A stretch of 64,000 nt of DNA, taken from Bradyrhizobium sp. CCGB01 (GTDB lineage: Bacteria; Pseudomonadota; Alphaproteobacteria; Rhizobiales; Xanthobacteraceae). Each line of letters starts with the position of its first letter. The stretch's first letter is position 1. The position numbers and the translations under genes were made by a program. The notes under the pieces were generated by a model, which was not told where the DNA came from, searched no databases, and saw only the letters and a list, made by a program, of their open reading frames with translations. Below, in pieces: positions 24,197 through 33,190 of this stretch. The stretch is taken from assembly GCF_024199795.1 (NCBI RefSeq), contig NZ_JANADK010000001.1:3844001-3908000 (forward strand), read 5' to 3'.

Positions 24197-25600
24197 ATGT
24201 CAGCAGATCCAATTCACTACAAGTCCATCACCGAACTCTCCGAGCTGTTTCGCCGGGGTGAGCTTCTGCCCTCGAAAGTGACTGAGGCGATGCTGAGCCG
24301 GATCGCGAAGCTCGACAGCCGGTTTCACGGCTATGCGCTTGTCCTCGCCGAGCGTGCCATGGCGCAGGCGAAGCGCTGTGACGCCGAGCTTGCCAAGGGC
24401 ATCTGGCGCGGGCCGTTGCACGGTGTGCCGATCGGATTGAAGGATCTATGCTACACCACGTTCGCGCCGACCGCAGGCGGCACCACGATTCACGCCAGGT
24501 TTGTTCCGTCCTTCAATGCGACGATCGTGGATCGGCTTGAGCACGCCGGTGCCGTCACGCTCGGCAAGCTCAAGATGACCGAGGGCGCCTATACCAGCCA
24601 CCATCCGAACGACCAGGCGCCGCTCAATCCCTGGGGCGTCGACTATTGGGTCGGCTCCTCCTCGAGCGGATCGGGCGTGGCGACCTCGGCGGGGCTCTGC
24701 TTCGGCTCGATCGGCAGCGACACCGGCGGCTCGATCCGGTTTCCGTCGGCGACCTGCGGCTTGACCGGGATCAAGCCGACCTGGGGACGCGTCAGCCGTC
24801 ACGGCGTCTTTCCGCTGGCGGACTCGCTCGACCATGTCGGACCAATGTGCCGGAGTGCGGCCGATGCGGCCGCCATGCTCGGCGTCATTGCGGGCGCCGA
24901 TGTCAACGACCCGACGGCCCTGCAGGCCCCGGTGCCGAATTATCTGGCAGGCATCGGGGACGGCATCCGCGGCCTACGGATCGGCGTGGACCGCAGCTAC
25001 ACCCAGGACGGAATCGATCCGCAGGTGGTCGCCGCCTTGCTGGAAGCGGAGCGCACGCTTGCGGACCTTGGCGCCGATATCCGCGAGGTCAAGTTCCCGG
25101 ACTACCAGAAGCTCGTCAGCATGTGGATCCCGATGTGCTCGATCGAGACGGCAGAGGCGCATCTCGAGACCTATCCGTCGCGGAAGTCGGAATACGGCCC
25201 CGATCTCGCGCAGCTTATCGAGCAGGGCAGGTCGATGAGTGGCGTCGAGATCGCAGCGATCCATCATGAGCGACTGAAGTTCTGCGGCAGCCTCGCCGCC
25301 CTGTTCGGCGATATCGACCTGCTGTTGATCCCGACCATGCCCGTGCCGATCCCGACGCTGACCAAGATGGGCGAATATGGCGCCGATCCGAACGTTCTGC
25401 TCAGTATCCTTCGCTTCACCGCCGTGTTCGACTTCTCGGGCAGCCCGACCATCACGCTGCCGAACGGCATGGCGTCGGACCGGCTGCCGCTCAGCATGCA
25501 GCTCGTCGGCCCGCATCTATCCGAAGCTGTTCTTGCCCGTGCCGGGTACGCATTCCAGTCGGTGACGGATTGGCATACGCGGCGTGCGCCCATCGAATGA
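24197..25600 (+). CDS. Amidase, amidase-signature family, second copy
   Basis: 467 residues, paralogous to the first amidase over its whole length. Lys82, cis-Ser155 and Ser179 fall at exactly the same positions, and the LHGVP-K-DLC and SHHPN/WVGSSSSGSG blocks are conserved. It is the last gene of the nine-gene amide operon, which ends before a convergent methyltransferase-like gene. The ATG is at 24197; an upstream in-frame start at 24161 would add unconserved residues. Divergence between copies suggests different amide substrates rather than a recent duplication. Confidence 0.88.
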   Translation: MSADPIHYKSITELSELFRRGELLPSKVTEAMLSRIAKLDSRFHGYALVLAERAMAQAKRCDAELAKGIWRGPLHGVPIGLKDLCYTTFAPTAGGTTIHARFVPSFNATIVDRLEHAGAVTLGKLKMTEGAYTSHHPNDQAPLNPWGVDYWVGSSSSGSGVATSAGLCFGSIGSDTGGSIRFPSATCGLTGIKPTWGRVSRHGVFPLADSLDHVGPMCRSAADAAAMLGVIAGADVNDPTALQAPVPNYLAGIGDGIRGLRIGVDRSYTQDGIDPQVVAALLEAERTLADLGADIREVKFPDYQKLVSMWIPMCSIETAEAHLETYPSRKSEYGPDLAQLIEQGRSMSGVEIAAIHHERLKFCGSLAALFGDIDLLLIPTMPVPIPTLTKMGEYGADPNVLLSILRFTAVFDFSGSPTITLPNGMASDRLPLSMQLVGPHLSEAVLARAGYAFQSVTDWHTRRAPIE

Positions 25601-25667
25601 GAGGCATCGGAATGGTTTTGGGCAGGTGACATTCATCTGGCACCACCCGCACCGCCAATAACTACGA

Positions 25668-26411
25668 TCAGCGAATGCCGGCGCGATCCGTACAGGCAAC
25701 GATGTCGCGAGGAGGTTTTCGAACTGCGGCCTGCGGTGGAGCGAACACCGCCAGGTACCCGCCATCACCTGCGAGCCGATACGTGGCGATCTCGCCGTAG
25801 TCAACGGCGGCCAGTTCGCAACGCAACAGATCAATCGGCGTGCCATGCCTTGAGGTCGGCCGCTCGAAGTCGACAATTCCGATCCGCGCGCCCGGCTTCA
25901 AGGCCGGCGCGAGATTATAGAGGAACGCATAGGGTTGGGTTATCTCATGATACATGCGGGCGAGGATGGCGGCATCCAGCGAGGAAGCGGGCAGGCGTGG
26001 GTCGTGTGGTTCGCCCAACGCGAATATGATGTTCGTCAGCCCCAACCGTTCTGTTCGCCTGTCGAGTTCGATGAGATAGTCCCGCATGATGTCCTGGGCG
26101 ACGACGACACCCTTTGGGCCGACGATGTTTGAGAGGCGGACCGTGTAATAGCCGCTGCCTGCACCAATATCGCCGACCGTCATGCCTGGTTTCAGCTCGA
26201 GAAGACGGGCGACCTCACCGACCTCATCCAGGACGTCGCGGTGCTCCCAGGCGGAGCGGCTCAGGCCGGCGATCGGCGCAACCGGGCGCCGAGTTGGGAG
26301 AAAATCCTTGGCAGGGATTCCCGGAGAAGTCAGATAACCAATGTCAGCGGCGCATACGCGAGTTGTGCCCAGCGCCGCGACAAGCGCCACGATGAGGACC
26401 AGCGTCATCAT
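25668..26411 (-). CDS. Exported class I SAM-dependent methyltransferase-like protein
   Basis: 247 residues. A signal peptide (MMTLVLIVALVAALGTTRVCAA) precedes a Rossmann methyltransferase core with motif I VGDIGAGSGYYTVRLS (about residues 72-87) and a later LDAAILARMYHEI strand. Such periplasmic methyltransferase-fold proteins are common in Bradyrhizobium, but their substrate is not known to me. The frame remains open upstream to 27047, but the hydrophobic start and the Met pair at 26411 mark the real start. It converges with the second amidase. Confidence 0.72.
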   Translation of the reverse strand: MMTLVLIVALVAALGTTRVCAADIGYLTSPGIPAKDFLPTRRPVAPIAGLSRSAWEHRDVLDEVGEVARLLELKPGMTVGDIGAGSGYYTVRLSNIVGPKGVVVAQDIMRDYLIELDRRTERLGLTNIIFALGEPHDPRLPASSLDAAILARMYHEITQPYAFLYNLAPALKPGARIGIVDFERPTSRHGTPIDLLRCELAAVDYGEIATYRLAGDGGYLAVFAPPQAAVRKPPRDIVACTDRAGIR

Positions 26412-26548
26412 GGGGTCGCCAGGTCTCAGACGCGGTCGTTCACGTTGCGAAAGACGTGGGCCCAGGGCACGCGCCCCTTCTCTCCCTTCTCTAGAGATAG
26501 CAGCCGGGCATGGAGCAGGCCGCCCCGGCGCCTCTTGCGGCCGGCGTC

Positions 26549-26671
26549 TTACAGACGCACGCCGGTTGTAGCAAACGCCTGGGAAACGGGTTCCTGCACC
26601 TGATCCAGGATTGCCATTGCGCCAAATGCGATGACAATGGCCGCAGCGCAGCCGAGCAGAAAAGCCTTCAT
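26549..26671 (-). CDS. Small membrane/exported peptide, 40 aa
   Basis: Too short for routine gene finding but well supported. ATG at 26671 has GGAG with a 7-base spacer, the N-terminal half is a single hydrophobic segment (MKAFLLGCAAAIVIAFGAMA), then a polar tail ends in TTGVRL. The frame closes with TAA. Small one-helix proteins of this kind are frequent in rhizobial genomes. Function unknown; it may be cotranscribed with the methyltransferase-like gene 137 bp downstream. Confidence 0.55.
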   Translation of the reverse strand: MKAFLLGCAAAIVIAFGAMAILDQVQEPVSQAFATTGVRL

Positions 26672-26773
26672 GCGCAAACTCCATCACTTGCAAGCCGCCT
26701 GCATCGTACGACGCCGCTTGCTGTGAGCAACTGTGACGGACGATCTCAAGTTCACCCGCCGTTCCTGCCGACT

Positions 26774-27010
26774 CTAAGGGCTCATGAAAATCGGGTCGAT
26801 TGGAAATGCATCGCCGATCAACCCCAGCGCTTGAAGCTCGGCGCGGTGCAAGTCCACTTCCAATATGGCGACGAGCAGCATGAGCACGACAACCGTGAGG
26901 ACGAGGAGAGGCGAGGCTTCCCGGGTCGCTGGCTCCGGAGTAATCAAGAGCACGCGCACGGCGCGTAGCCATGAGATCATCCGCAGAAATGGCCTCGATT
27001 GCCCCAGCAT
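26774..27010 (-). CDS. Small hypothetical membrane protein
   Basis: 78 residues. One strong hydrophobic segment (SPLLVLTVVVLMLLVAILEV, about residues 32-51) is flanked by a basic N-terminus, which predicts a single membrane helix. ATG 27010 is preceded by AAGGAAAAGG, a usable ribosome-binding site. No family is recognised. It lies between the 40-aa peptide and a divergent small exported protein. Confidence 0.45.
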   Translation of the reverse strand: MLGQSRPFLRMISWLRAVRVLLITPEPATREASPLLVLTVVVLMLLVAILEVDLHRAELQALGLIGDAFPIDPIFMSP

Positions 27011-27171
27011 GCCTTTTCCTTGACATGACGAGCAAAGACGTGACCAACCAAAGCTAGGACTCGCGCTGCCGCCATTCAAGGGAGAATGCCGACGATGGGC
27101 GAACTGACGCAGTGCGCATCGAGGAACGGATATCGATCCTTCCTCGTTGGGCTCCAAAGGAGGAGTTCGCC

Positions 27172-27432
27172 GTGAAGGCACTGACATCCATCCTATGCCT
27201 GGCAGCAGTCGTGACCTTCGATAGTGCGCGCGCCCAGTCCGGACAGACAGGGTCGCCTGCGGCACAGACCCGTCCCGAAGAGAAGGGCCAAATACAGCCT
27301 CAGGGCTGGACGGGCCCCATCAATACGGGTTCGGGCGGCGCGCCCGCCGAAAGTCCGCAAGGTCAGAGCCCGCCCGGGATGCAGGCGGCGCCCGAGGGCT
27401 CGTCCAAAAAGGTCGTTGCACCGGAAAAGTAG
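27172..27432 (+). CDS. Small exported Pro/Gly/Gln-rich protein
   Basis: 86 residues. The GTG start at 27172 is chosen because AAAGGAGGAG (27156-27165), a near-perfect ribosome-binding site, sits six bases before it. The signal peptide (VKALTSILCLAAVVTFDSARA) is followed by a low-complexity, disordered Gly/Pro/Gln/Ser tail without Cys. No function is assigned. It precedes the WD40-cytochrome gene by 69 bp on the same strand. Confidence 0.6.
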   Translation: MKALTSILCLAAVVTFDSARAQSGQTGSPAAQTRPEEKGQIQPQGWTGPINTGSGGAPAESPQGQSPPGMQAAPEGSSKKVVAPEK

Positions 27433-27501
27433 ACGTCGTGCCGCGGACATTTTTTTCGGGCATTCTTGAAGGCGTGGAGCAACCATGGCCGGCAAAGATT
27501 G

Positions 27502-28791
27502 ATGGGGTGGGCTTCGTGCGCCCGGGTCGCCGCGACCCTTCTGGAGATTGTTGCTGCGTCGGCGGCACACGCGCAGCTTGCGGGGCACGGCGGCCCTGTA
27601 CGGGCGCTCGCCGTTTCGCCTGACGGCGAGAGCCTGTTGTCGGGCAGCTTCGACACGTCCGCCATCCGCTGGGCGCTGAAGACCGACGCGGCGGGTGAGG
27701 TGCTGCGGTATCATGCGGATGCCGTCAACGCCGTTGCGTTCCTGAAGGACGGCCGCATGATCACAGCGGGTGCCGACGGCCGGATTGCCATCTGGACGGC
27801 GGGCCTGCAGCAGCCCGATCAAGTCCTGGAGGGGCATACCGGTCCGGTCGTGGCACTCGCCGTGGCGCCGGACGGATCGACGCTCGCCTCGGCCTCGTGG
27901 GACCACAGCGTGCGGCTCTGGTCCCTGGCCGATCGCGCATCACGCGCGCTCGAGGGGCACGTGCAGAACGTGAATGGTGTCGCCTTCGCTCCGGACGGCA
28001 TGTCGCTCGTGAGCGTTGGCTACGATCGCGCGTTGTGTATCTGGCGCTTGCCGGAGGGTCGGCCTGAAACGGTGGTATTGCCGGTGCCATTGAACGCCGT
28101 CGCAACTGCGCCCGATGGCGAGATCGTCGCCGCAGGGGCCGACGGCAAGCTGCGCATGCTGACGACGGACGGAAAGCCGGCTGGCGAGGTGGCCGCAGGC
28201 TCGGCGTCGATCGTTGGCTTGGCGCTTTCCGACGATGGGACGCTGATCGCCGCCGCAGGCATCGGCGGCACGGTTGCCATTGTGGAGCGCAAGTCCCGCA
28301 GTGTGTTGAGGACTCTCGTGGGGCCTGGCTTCCCGGTCTGGTCGGTCGTCTTCCTGCACGATGCGGCCACGCTCGTGACTGGAGGTGCGGACGGAAAAAT
28401 CCGGCGTTGGAATGTGCGGAGCGGTGAGCCGGTCGGTTCGAACCTGTTCGGGACATCAGCGGATCCGCTGGCTGCCTATGCGGGCGATCATGGCGCCGAT
28501 GTCTTTCGCGCCTGTGTTGCCTGTCACACGCTGTCGACCAAGGAGGCGCAACGTGCGGGGCCGACGCTAGCCGGATTGTTCGGCCGGAAAATCGCTTCGG
28601 TCCCCGGCTATCGGTTTTCCGAGGCGCTCAAGACGATGGATATCGTCTGGACCCCCGAGACAGTCGCGAAGCTGTTTGAAGTCGGGCCCAACGTCTACAC
28701 GCCGGGAACGAAGATGCCGGAGCAGCGCATCGGATCGGCCGAAGACCGCCGCGCATTGACCGACTTCCTGGTCCGGGCGACCTCGCAATAG
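27502..28791 (+). CDS. WD40-repeat and c-type cytochrome fusion protein
   Basis: 429 residues. A signal peptide (ends SAAHA) is followed by about seven WD40 units (HGGPVRALAVSPDG, HTGPVVALAVAPDG, HVQNVNGVAFAPDG and others), then a C-terminal c-type cytochrome domain with CVACH heme site near residue 342 and a likely Met ligand in TKMPEQR. It is predicted to be periplasmic with one covalent heme. It converges with the large Fe-S protein and lies beside the formate dehydrogenase genes, so a role in electron transfer or regulation of respiration is plausible. ATG 27502 fits the signal peptide better than the in-frame TTG at 27466. Confidence 0.8.
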   Translation: MGWASCARVAATLLEIVAASAAHAQLAGHGGPVRALAVSPDGESLLSGSFDTSAIRWALKTDAAGEVLRYHADAVNAVAFLKDGRMITAGADGRIAIWTAGLQQPDQVLEGHTGPVVALAVAPDGSTLASASWDHSVRLWSLADRASRALEGHVQNVNGVAFAPDGMSLVSVGYDRALCIWRLPEGRPETVVLPVPLNAVATAPDGEIVAAGADGKLRMLTTDGKPAGEVAAGSASIVGLALSDDGTLIAAAGIGGTVAIVERKSRSVLRTLVGPGFPVWSVVFLHDAATLVTGGADGKIRRWNVRSGEPVGSNLFGTSADPLAAYAGDHGADVFRACVACHTLSTKEAQRAGPTLAGLFGRKIASVPGYRFSEALKTMDIVWTPETVAKLFEVGPNVYTPGTKMPEQRIGSAEDRRALTDFLVRATSQ

Positions 28792-28826
28792 GTGAGTACC
28801 CGAGCCCTGGTGACGAACGGTCGCGC

Positions 28827-30851
28827 TCAGGTCTTGCTGTCCGGCCGGCGCAAATAATCCTCGGTGGTTCGGGGCGGCGCGCGTTCCGGAACGCCCGCAA
28901 ACGGATCGAACTGCTGTTCACTCATCACGATCACGCGGCAATCGGCGCACATCCTGATGGTGTCGAGGCGCTTGTCGCCGGCCGGATACATCCAGTGCCG
29001 GCCCTCGAGCTTTGCCGCGATCCGATCAATCGTGCTTCTTACGCCGAACGCCGTGCCGCAGCGGATGCAAAGCGCGGGCTCTTCCTCCTTGATCACAACC
29101 GCGCTCGCGCGGCCGGCGCGGAAATCGATCTGGGGCTTGAGCGTGATGACCTTCTCGGGACAGGTGCTCTGGCAGAGGCCGCATTGCACGCATGCATCTT
29201 CGACGAATTTGAGTACCGGGCGTTCGGGATCATCGCGGAGCGCGCCGGTCGGGCAGACGGAAACGCAGGACAGGCACAGCGTGCATCCACTGGTATCGAC
29301 GCTCACTGCGCCGATCGGAGCGCCCTGAGGCAGCGCAATGACATCGACCGGGTTCGGCGCGAGGCGATGCAGCTCGCTCAACGCGAAGCGGAGCAGGTCG
29401 CGCCGCTTGCCGACAGTCTTGAACGTCGCTGGCGTCTTCACGCTGGCAAGTCGTCCGATACCCTTCAATTGCTCCAGCAATGCATCCGGATCGTCGGTTT
29501 CGATCGCAGCGACCCGGTGTCCTTCAAATCCGAGGCCCGCAAGGATGGTCTCTGCCATGCCGATCGTTTGCCTCAGCCCGGTCACGTCATGCCGCGGCTT
29601 GCTGCGGAGCAAGAACCGGAATGCGGCCGCTCCGTAGGCAAAGGCGCCGATAACGGCCTCCGGCCCGACCTGTGTCACCTCATTGACGGCCAGAGGGATG
29701 ACTTGGGCAGGCAGCCCATCGCCGTGCCGCGCAAGCGCGTCAATTAAAGGCGTGCCGTGTGAGCCGTCGTGCAGCAACAGGACAGGGTTCGATCCGCCCG
29801 CCTGATGATAGGCGAGCAGCATGGCGCGGATGGTGTGAAGCTGGGTGTCCGCGGGCGGCAACGCGTAGGACGCCGCGCCCGTCGGACAAGCGGCGGCACA
29901 TTGGCCGCAGCCGGCGCAAATCGCGGCATCGATGGCAACGTGATTGCCGGCCGGTGTGATCGCACTCGTGGGACACAAATCAAGACAACGATGGCAGCCG
30001 GTCAGATTCGAGCGCGAATGGGCGCAAAGATCGGGCGTGAACTCGACATATTTGGGCTTATCGAAACGTCCGACGAGATCACGCGCGCTCAGGACGGCGC
30101 GGAGCATGGCGCCCGGGTCCTTGGGATCGGCCCGCAGGTAACCGTCGCGCAAATCATGCGCTGGAAACAGCGGTCTCTCTCCCGATAGGTCAAGGATGAT
30201 GTCACAACGCGAGGTGGCGCCATTGCGTGGCGTTTCAAAGACGTAGTGATCGCGCGAGGAGGGACGCGGGCGAGCGTAGTCGTCGATCGTGAGCTCGAAG
30301 GCGCCAAAATGTCCTCTGGCGTTACGGATCGCTCCCTTCACGACCGGGAAGGACGTTGCCACAGGCGAGATGATCTCGCGCGGCTCCCTCAGCATCACCG
30401 TCACATCGAGGTGCTCCGAAAGCAGCCGCCCGGCTTCGATTGCCGCTTCGTCCCTGCCGTAGATCAGGATGACCCCGTCGCTCGCCAGCGTGACCAGCGG
30501 ATAGTCGGGCGCCTGCACGGCGCTCGCTGCGAGCAGCGCCGCCATTTTGGGGCCCGCTTGCGCGCCTTCGGCCGACCAGCCTGCCGTTTCGCGAACGTTT
30601 ACGAACGCGATGGGCGCGGAGCGCTCGCCGGATTCCTCCGCAAACAAGGATTGCTGATACGTGCAGGCAACGGTCAGAGGGCCCTCTGCCTTTGCGCCTG
30701 CGCGAAAACGGTCGAGCTCGGCGCCGCACAGGTGACGAAAACTCTTGATGTTGCCATTGCCGCATCCGCGCTGGATCGCGGTCACGTCAAGACGCATCGT
30801 GTCTTCACACGAGCAAATCAGGATGGTCTTCGCTGGCTGCTCCAGGTTCAT
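28827..30851 (-). CDS. Large multi-cluster 4Fe-4S ferredoxin-type protein of the formate dehydrogenase locus
   Basis: About 674 residues. Cys motifs for several [4Fe-4S] clusters are visible: one near residues 276-293 (GCHRCLDLCP), one near 312-323 (CAGCGQCAAACP), and another pair near 520-570 (CTLCLSCVSVCP and CVQCGLCQSTCP). A C-terminal pair of CIRCG and CADC could hold zinc or iron. The first 200 residues are not ferredoxin-like. Proteins like this sit beside alphaproteobacterial formate dehydrogenase genes, and electron transfer or enzyme maturation is inferred. The start is somewhat uncertain: the GGGAGG site is only a base or so from ATG 30851. The frame stays open upstream to 31310, but that stretch overlaps the divergent gene. 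Confidence 0.72.
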   Translation of the reverse strand: MNLEQPAKTILICSCEDTMRLDVTAIQRGCGNGNIKSFRHLCGAELDRFRAGAKAEGPLTVACTYQQSLFAEESGERSAPIAFVNVRETAGWSAEGAQAGPKMAALLAASAVQAPDYPLVTLASDGVILIYGRDEAAIEAGRLLSEHLDVTVMLREPREIISPVATSFPVVKGAIRNARGHFGAFELTIDDYARPRPSSRDHYVFETPRNGATSRCDIILDLSGERPLFPAHDLRDGYLRADPKDPGAMLRAVLSARDLVGRFDKPKYVEFTPDLCAHSRSNLTGCHRCLDLCPTSAITPAGNHVAIDAAICAGCGQCAAACPTGAASYALPPADTQLHTIRAMLLAYHQAGGSNPVLLLHDGSHGTPLIDALARHGDGLPAQVIPLAVNEVTQVGPEAVIGAFAYGAAAFRFLLRSKPRHDVTGLRQTIGMAETILAGLGFEGHRVAAIETDDPDALLEQLKGIGRLASVKTPATFKTVGKRRDLLRFALSELHRLAPNPVDVIALPQGAPIGAVSVDTSGCTLCLSCVSVCPTGALRDDPERPVLKFVEDACVQCGLCQSTCPEKVITLKPQIDFRAGRASAVVIKEEEPALCIRCGTAFGVRSTIDRIAAKLEGRHWMYPAGDKRLDTIRMCADCRVIVMSEQQFDPFAGVPERAPPRTTEDYLRRPDSKT

Positions 30852-30976
30852 CCCTCCCGAGACGGGCGACGAATGACGGACTCGCGCCGATCCTTTGCCT
30901 CGTATAAATATTGTCAATCGGGAAAAAGGGGAAAGTGGAGGACGGCCTGCGGTCGATCCCAACCAGCCACGCTTCC

Positions 30977-31702
30977 ATGGCGGAACCCATCCAGTTGCCG
31001 CCGCCCTTTGCCTTGGTCCGATTGCGCGAGAGCGGAGACGCGTTTGCCCATGCATGCCGCATTGCACTCGAAAGCGGTGCCGGCACGCTAGTCTATGTAG
31101 GACGGTTCGATGTTGCCGAGTTCGCGGTGGTGCTGGAGCCGGCCGAGCCGCTGACCACCGCGCGCCGCGCCTTTTACGCTGGCATGGTTGCTCTGACCGA
31201 CGCCCTGCGCGCCTATGCGCCGCCGGCCAAGGAGGTCGCGATCGGTTGGCCTGATGCGGTGAGGATTGACGGAGCGCTGGTCGGAGGGGGACGGCTGGGC
31301 TGGCCCGCATCCGCGGACGAGGATGAGCCGCCGGGCTGGCTCGTATTCGGAGCCGTGATCCGGACAGTCACGATGAACGATCATGATCCCGGTGTTCGCC
31401 CACTTGCCTCCGCCCTGGATGAGGAAGGGTTCGGGGAGGCCGGTGCAGTGCAGATGACAGAGAGTTTTGCGCGGCACCTGATGCGGGCGATCGACAACTG
31501 GCAGGTCGATGGATTTGACAGCGTCGCGCGCGAATATCTCAGCCGCATCCCTCGCGAGCGGCAGACGTTGCGACGCATCGATGATCGCGGCGATCTGCTC
31601 ACGCGCCGTATCGGAACTGATACGACTGAGCGGGCAGACCTTGTTAAAGCGCTGGCCGCGCCATCCTGGCTCGATCCTGATCTCGGAGGGCCAGGGTCGT
31701 GA
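30977..31702 (+). CDS. Biotin/lipoate protein ligase-like protein of the FDH cluster
   Basis: About 241 residues, starting MAEPIQLPPPFALVRLRESG. I recognise it as a member of the biotin/lipoate A/B ligase-like family that accompanies this type of formate dehydrogenase cluster. The GGGRLGWP segment near residue 100 would be in the nucleotide-binding part. Whether it is a true ligase is not known. An upstream GTG at 30935 with AAAAAGGGGAAA before it is a possible alternative start. It overlaps the next gene by 4 bp (GTGA). Confidence 0.6.
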   Translation: MAEPIQLPPPFALVRLRESGDAFAHACRIALESGAGTLVYVGRFDVAEFAVVLEPAEPLTTARRAFYAGMVALTDALRAYAPPAKEVAIGWPDAVRIDGALVGGGRLGWPASADEDEPPGWLVFGAVIRTVTMNDHDPGVRPLASALDEEGFGEAGAVQMTESFARHLMRAIDNWQVDGFDSVAREYLSRIPRERQTLRRIDDRGDLLTRRIGTDTTERADLVKALAAPSWLDPDLGGPGS

Positions 31703-32193
31703 AAAAGGCTGCGAAACTCCTGCGCACCATCGCGCTCGATGCCTCCGATACCTTCATGTTCGACGTTCCGGCAATCTCGGGCGAATGGGCGGTCTCCGGC
31801 GCGTTCCGCTTCTGCGATCAGGATCCCGGGAAGCTGGGCGGAAAGGCGCGCGCCGCCTTCCGCAGCGGCTTTCTCGGCGTGCAGTCCTGGGGATGGTCGA
31901 CACTTGCGCAGATTGTTCCGGCGACCGAGGACGATTGCCAGGCGCTGATCGAACTCCTTGCCAGGCAACTCGTTGACCGGTTCGGCGCACCGGACATGGC
32001 AATTGCGAGGACCGCTGCGGAAGAGGAAGTCACCTTTGCGCAGACGCTCTGCACGCACCCGATCAGTTCGCTCGTTGCGGTCCATCGTTCGGCGCGAGAT
32101 GGCGAAGCCCACGAGGCCTTCCGCAGGCTGCAACTGCGGGAAGGGCAGCCGCATGGCAGGGCATTCTCGTTCATGGAAATCGAGGATGAGTGA
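31699..32193 (+). CDS. DUF6505-type protein of the FDH cluster
   Basis: 164 residues beginning at GTG 31699, which overlaps the stop of the ligase-like gene. It has TIALDASDTFMFD near the N-terminus and a QSWGWSTLAQI segment near residue 60. No catalytic motif or membrane segment is visible. I recognise it as a small conserved family found only in this cluster type. The five-gene run from 30977 to 34304 is joined by overlaps, suggesting a single maturation or assembly unit. Confidence 0.6.
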   Translation: MKKAAKLLRTIALDASDTFMFDVPAISGEWAVSGAFRFCDQDPGKLGGKARAAFRSGFLGVQSWGWSTLAQIVPATEDDCQALIELLARQLVDRFGAPDMAIARTAAEEEVTFAQTLCTHPISSLVAVHRSARDGEAHEAFRRLQLREGQPHGRAFSFMEIEDE

Positions 32194-33190
32194 TTTCTGG
32201 ATCGCATGCGGCCATCATCTTCTTGATCGCGACGAGAGCGGCGGGCTTCGTGTCACCGACGAATTCTTGAAGGCATATTTTGCCCGTCCCGAGCTGATGC
32301 CGCCGAGGGACGCGTGCCCGGTCGAACGGGGACTGCATCGCGACATGCTCGCCGATCCGCGCCGGGCGGTCGGAGCGGACGACGTCACCGCGATCGCCGA
32401 TGAGGATGCGCGCGAGAACTGGCGCTTCGTACTGGGCTTTCGCGATCTCATGTTGCGGCACTCAACACTCGAGGCTGCGTATCTCGCAGCCCTGCGCTCG
32501 CGGTCAAACGACCTGCCGCCGCTGTTCATCAATCAACTTGTGCACGTGATCCTGCGCAATGTCCTTGATGGCAGCAACGATCCGTTCGTGCTGCGCGCCG
32601 CCGAGTTGTTTTTCCGGCCGCAGCGGATCCTGCCGCATGAGCAGGCCTTGCTGCTTGGCGATGAAGAGGTCGTCGGCGGTCGCAGCCCGACGCCTGTCTT
32701 GTCGCTGATCTCGATGCTGGGCACCAAGGTGGACGCGCAGCTCGACGTGTTGAGCGAGGACAACGCCGAGAGCTATTGGGACCGCAGCGACCGGTTTGAC
32801 ATGGCTCTCGATCTCACCGCGGGTGGGCGAGGGTCTCGCGCGCTGGCGCAGGCAATGACACGCTGGGTCTCCCATCTGCTCGGGATCGATGTTGTCATTG
32901 AACCGCTGACGGAACCACGCGAGGTGAAGCTGACCTGGTATATCGGGTTGGACGCTGACGCCACCAGGATGGGCGATCGGCTTTGGCACGGCGAGGAGCT
33001 TGACGAGCCCAGCGCAGGGCGAGTGCTTTCGTTGTTTCGCCTGACTTTTGCGGATTCTCGGCTCGCCATGGAGAGCTTGCAGGGCGAGCCGGTCTATCTG
33101 ATCCTGGCGATGACGGCCGATCACAAGCTCCGCATGAAACCGCAGAATCTGTTGGCGGGACTCCCGATCAGGCGCGTGGAAGCCATCTGA
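32186..33190 (+). CDS. DUF6352-type protein of the FDH cluster
   Basis: 334 residues from ATG 32186, overlapping the previous gene by 8 bp. It is soluble and mixed alpha/beta, with SDFWIACGHHLLDRDE near the N-terminus and RILPHEQALLLGDEEVV in the middle. No enzyme motif is recognised. Conservation of gene order with DUF3305/DUF3306 proteins and formate dehydrogenase is the only functional clue. A cofactor or subunit assembly role is inferred. Confidence 0.6.
   Translation: MSDFWIACGHHLLDRDESGGLRVTDEFLKAYFARPELMPPRDACPVERGLHRDMLADPRRAVGADDVTAIADEDARENWRFVLGFRDLMLRHSTLEAAYLAALRSRSNDLPPLFINQLVHVILRNVLDGSNDPFVLRAAELFFRPQRILPHEQALLLGDEEVVGGRSPTPVLSLISMLGTKVDAQLDVLSEDNAESYWDRSDRFDMALDLTAGGRGSRALAQAMTRWVSHLLGIDVVIEPLTEPREVKLTWYIGLDADATRMGDRLWHGEELDEPSAGRVLSLFRLTFADSRLAMESLQGEPVYLILAMTADHKLRMKPQNLLAGLPIRRVEAI

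Noticed and set aside
30903..30917. TATAAA and reverse-strand TTGACA between the ferredoxin-type and ligase-like genes
   Set aside because: Neither element has a properly spaced partner in either direction, so no promoter is called although the divergent genes must have promoters here.
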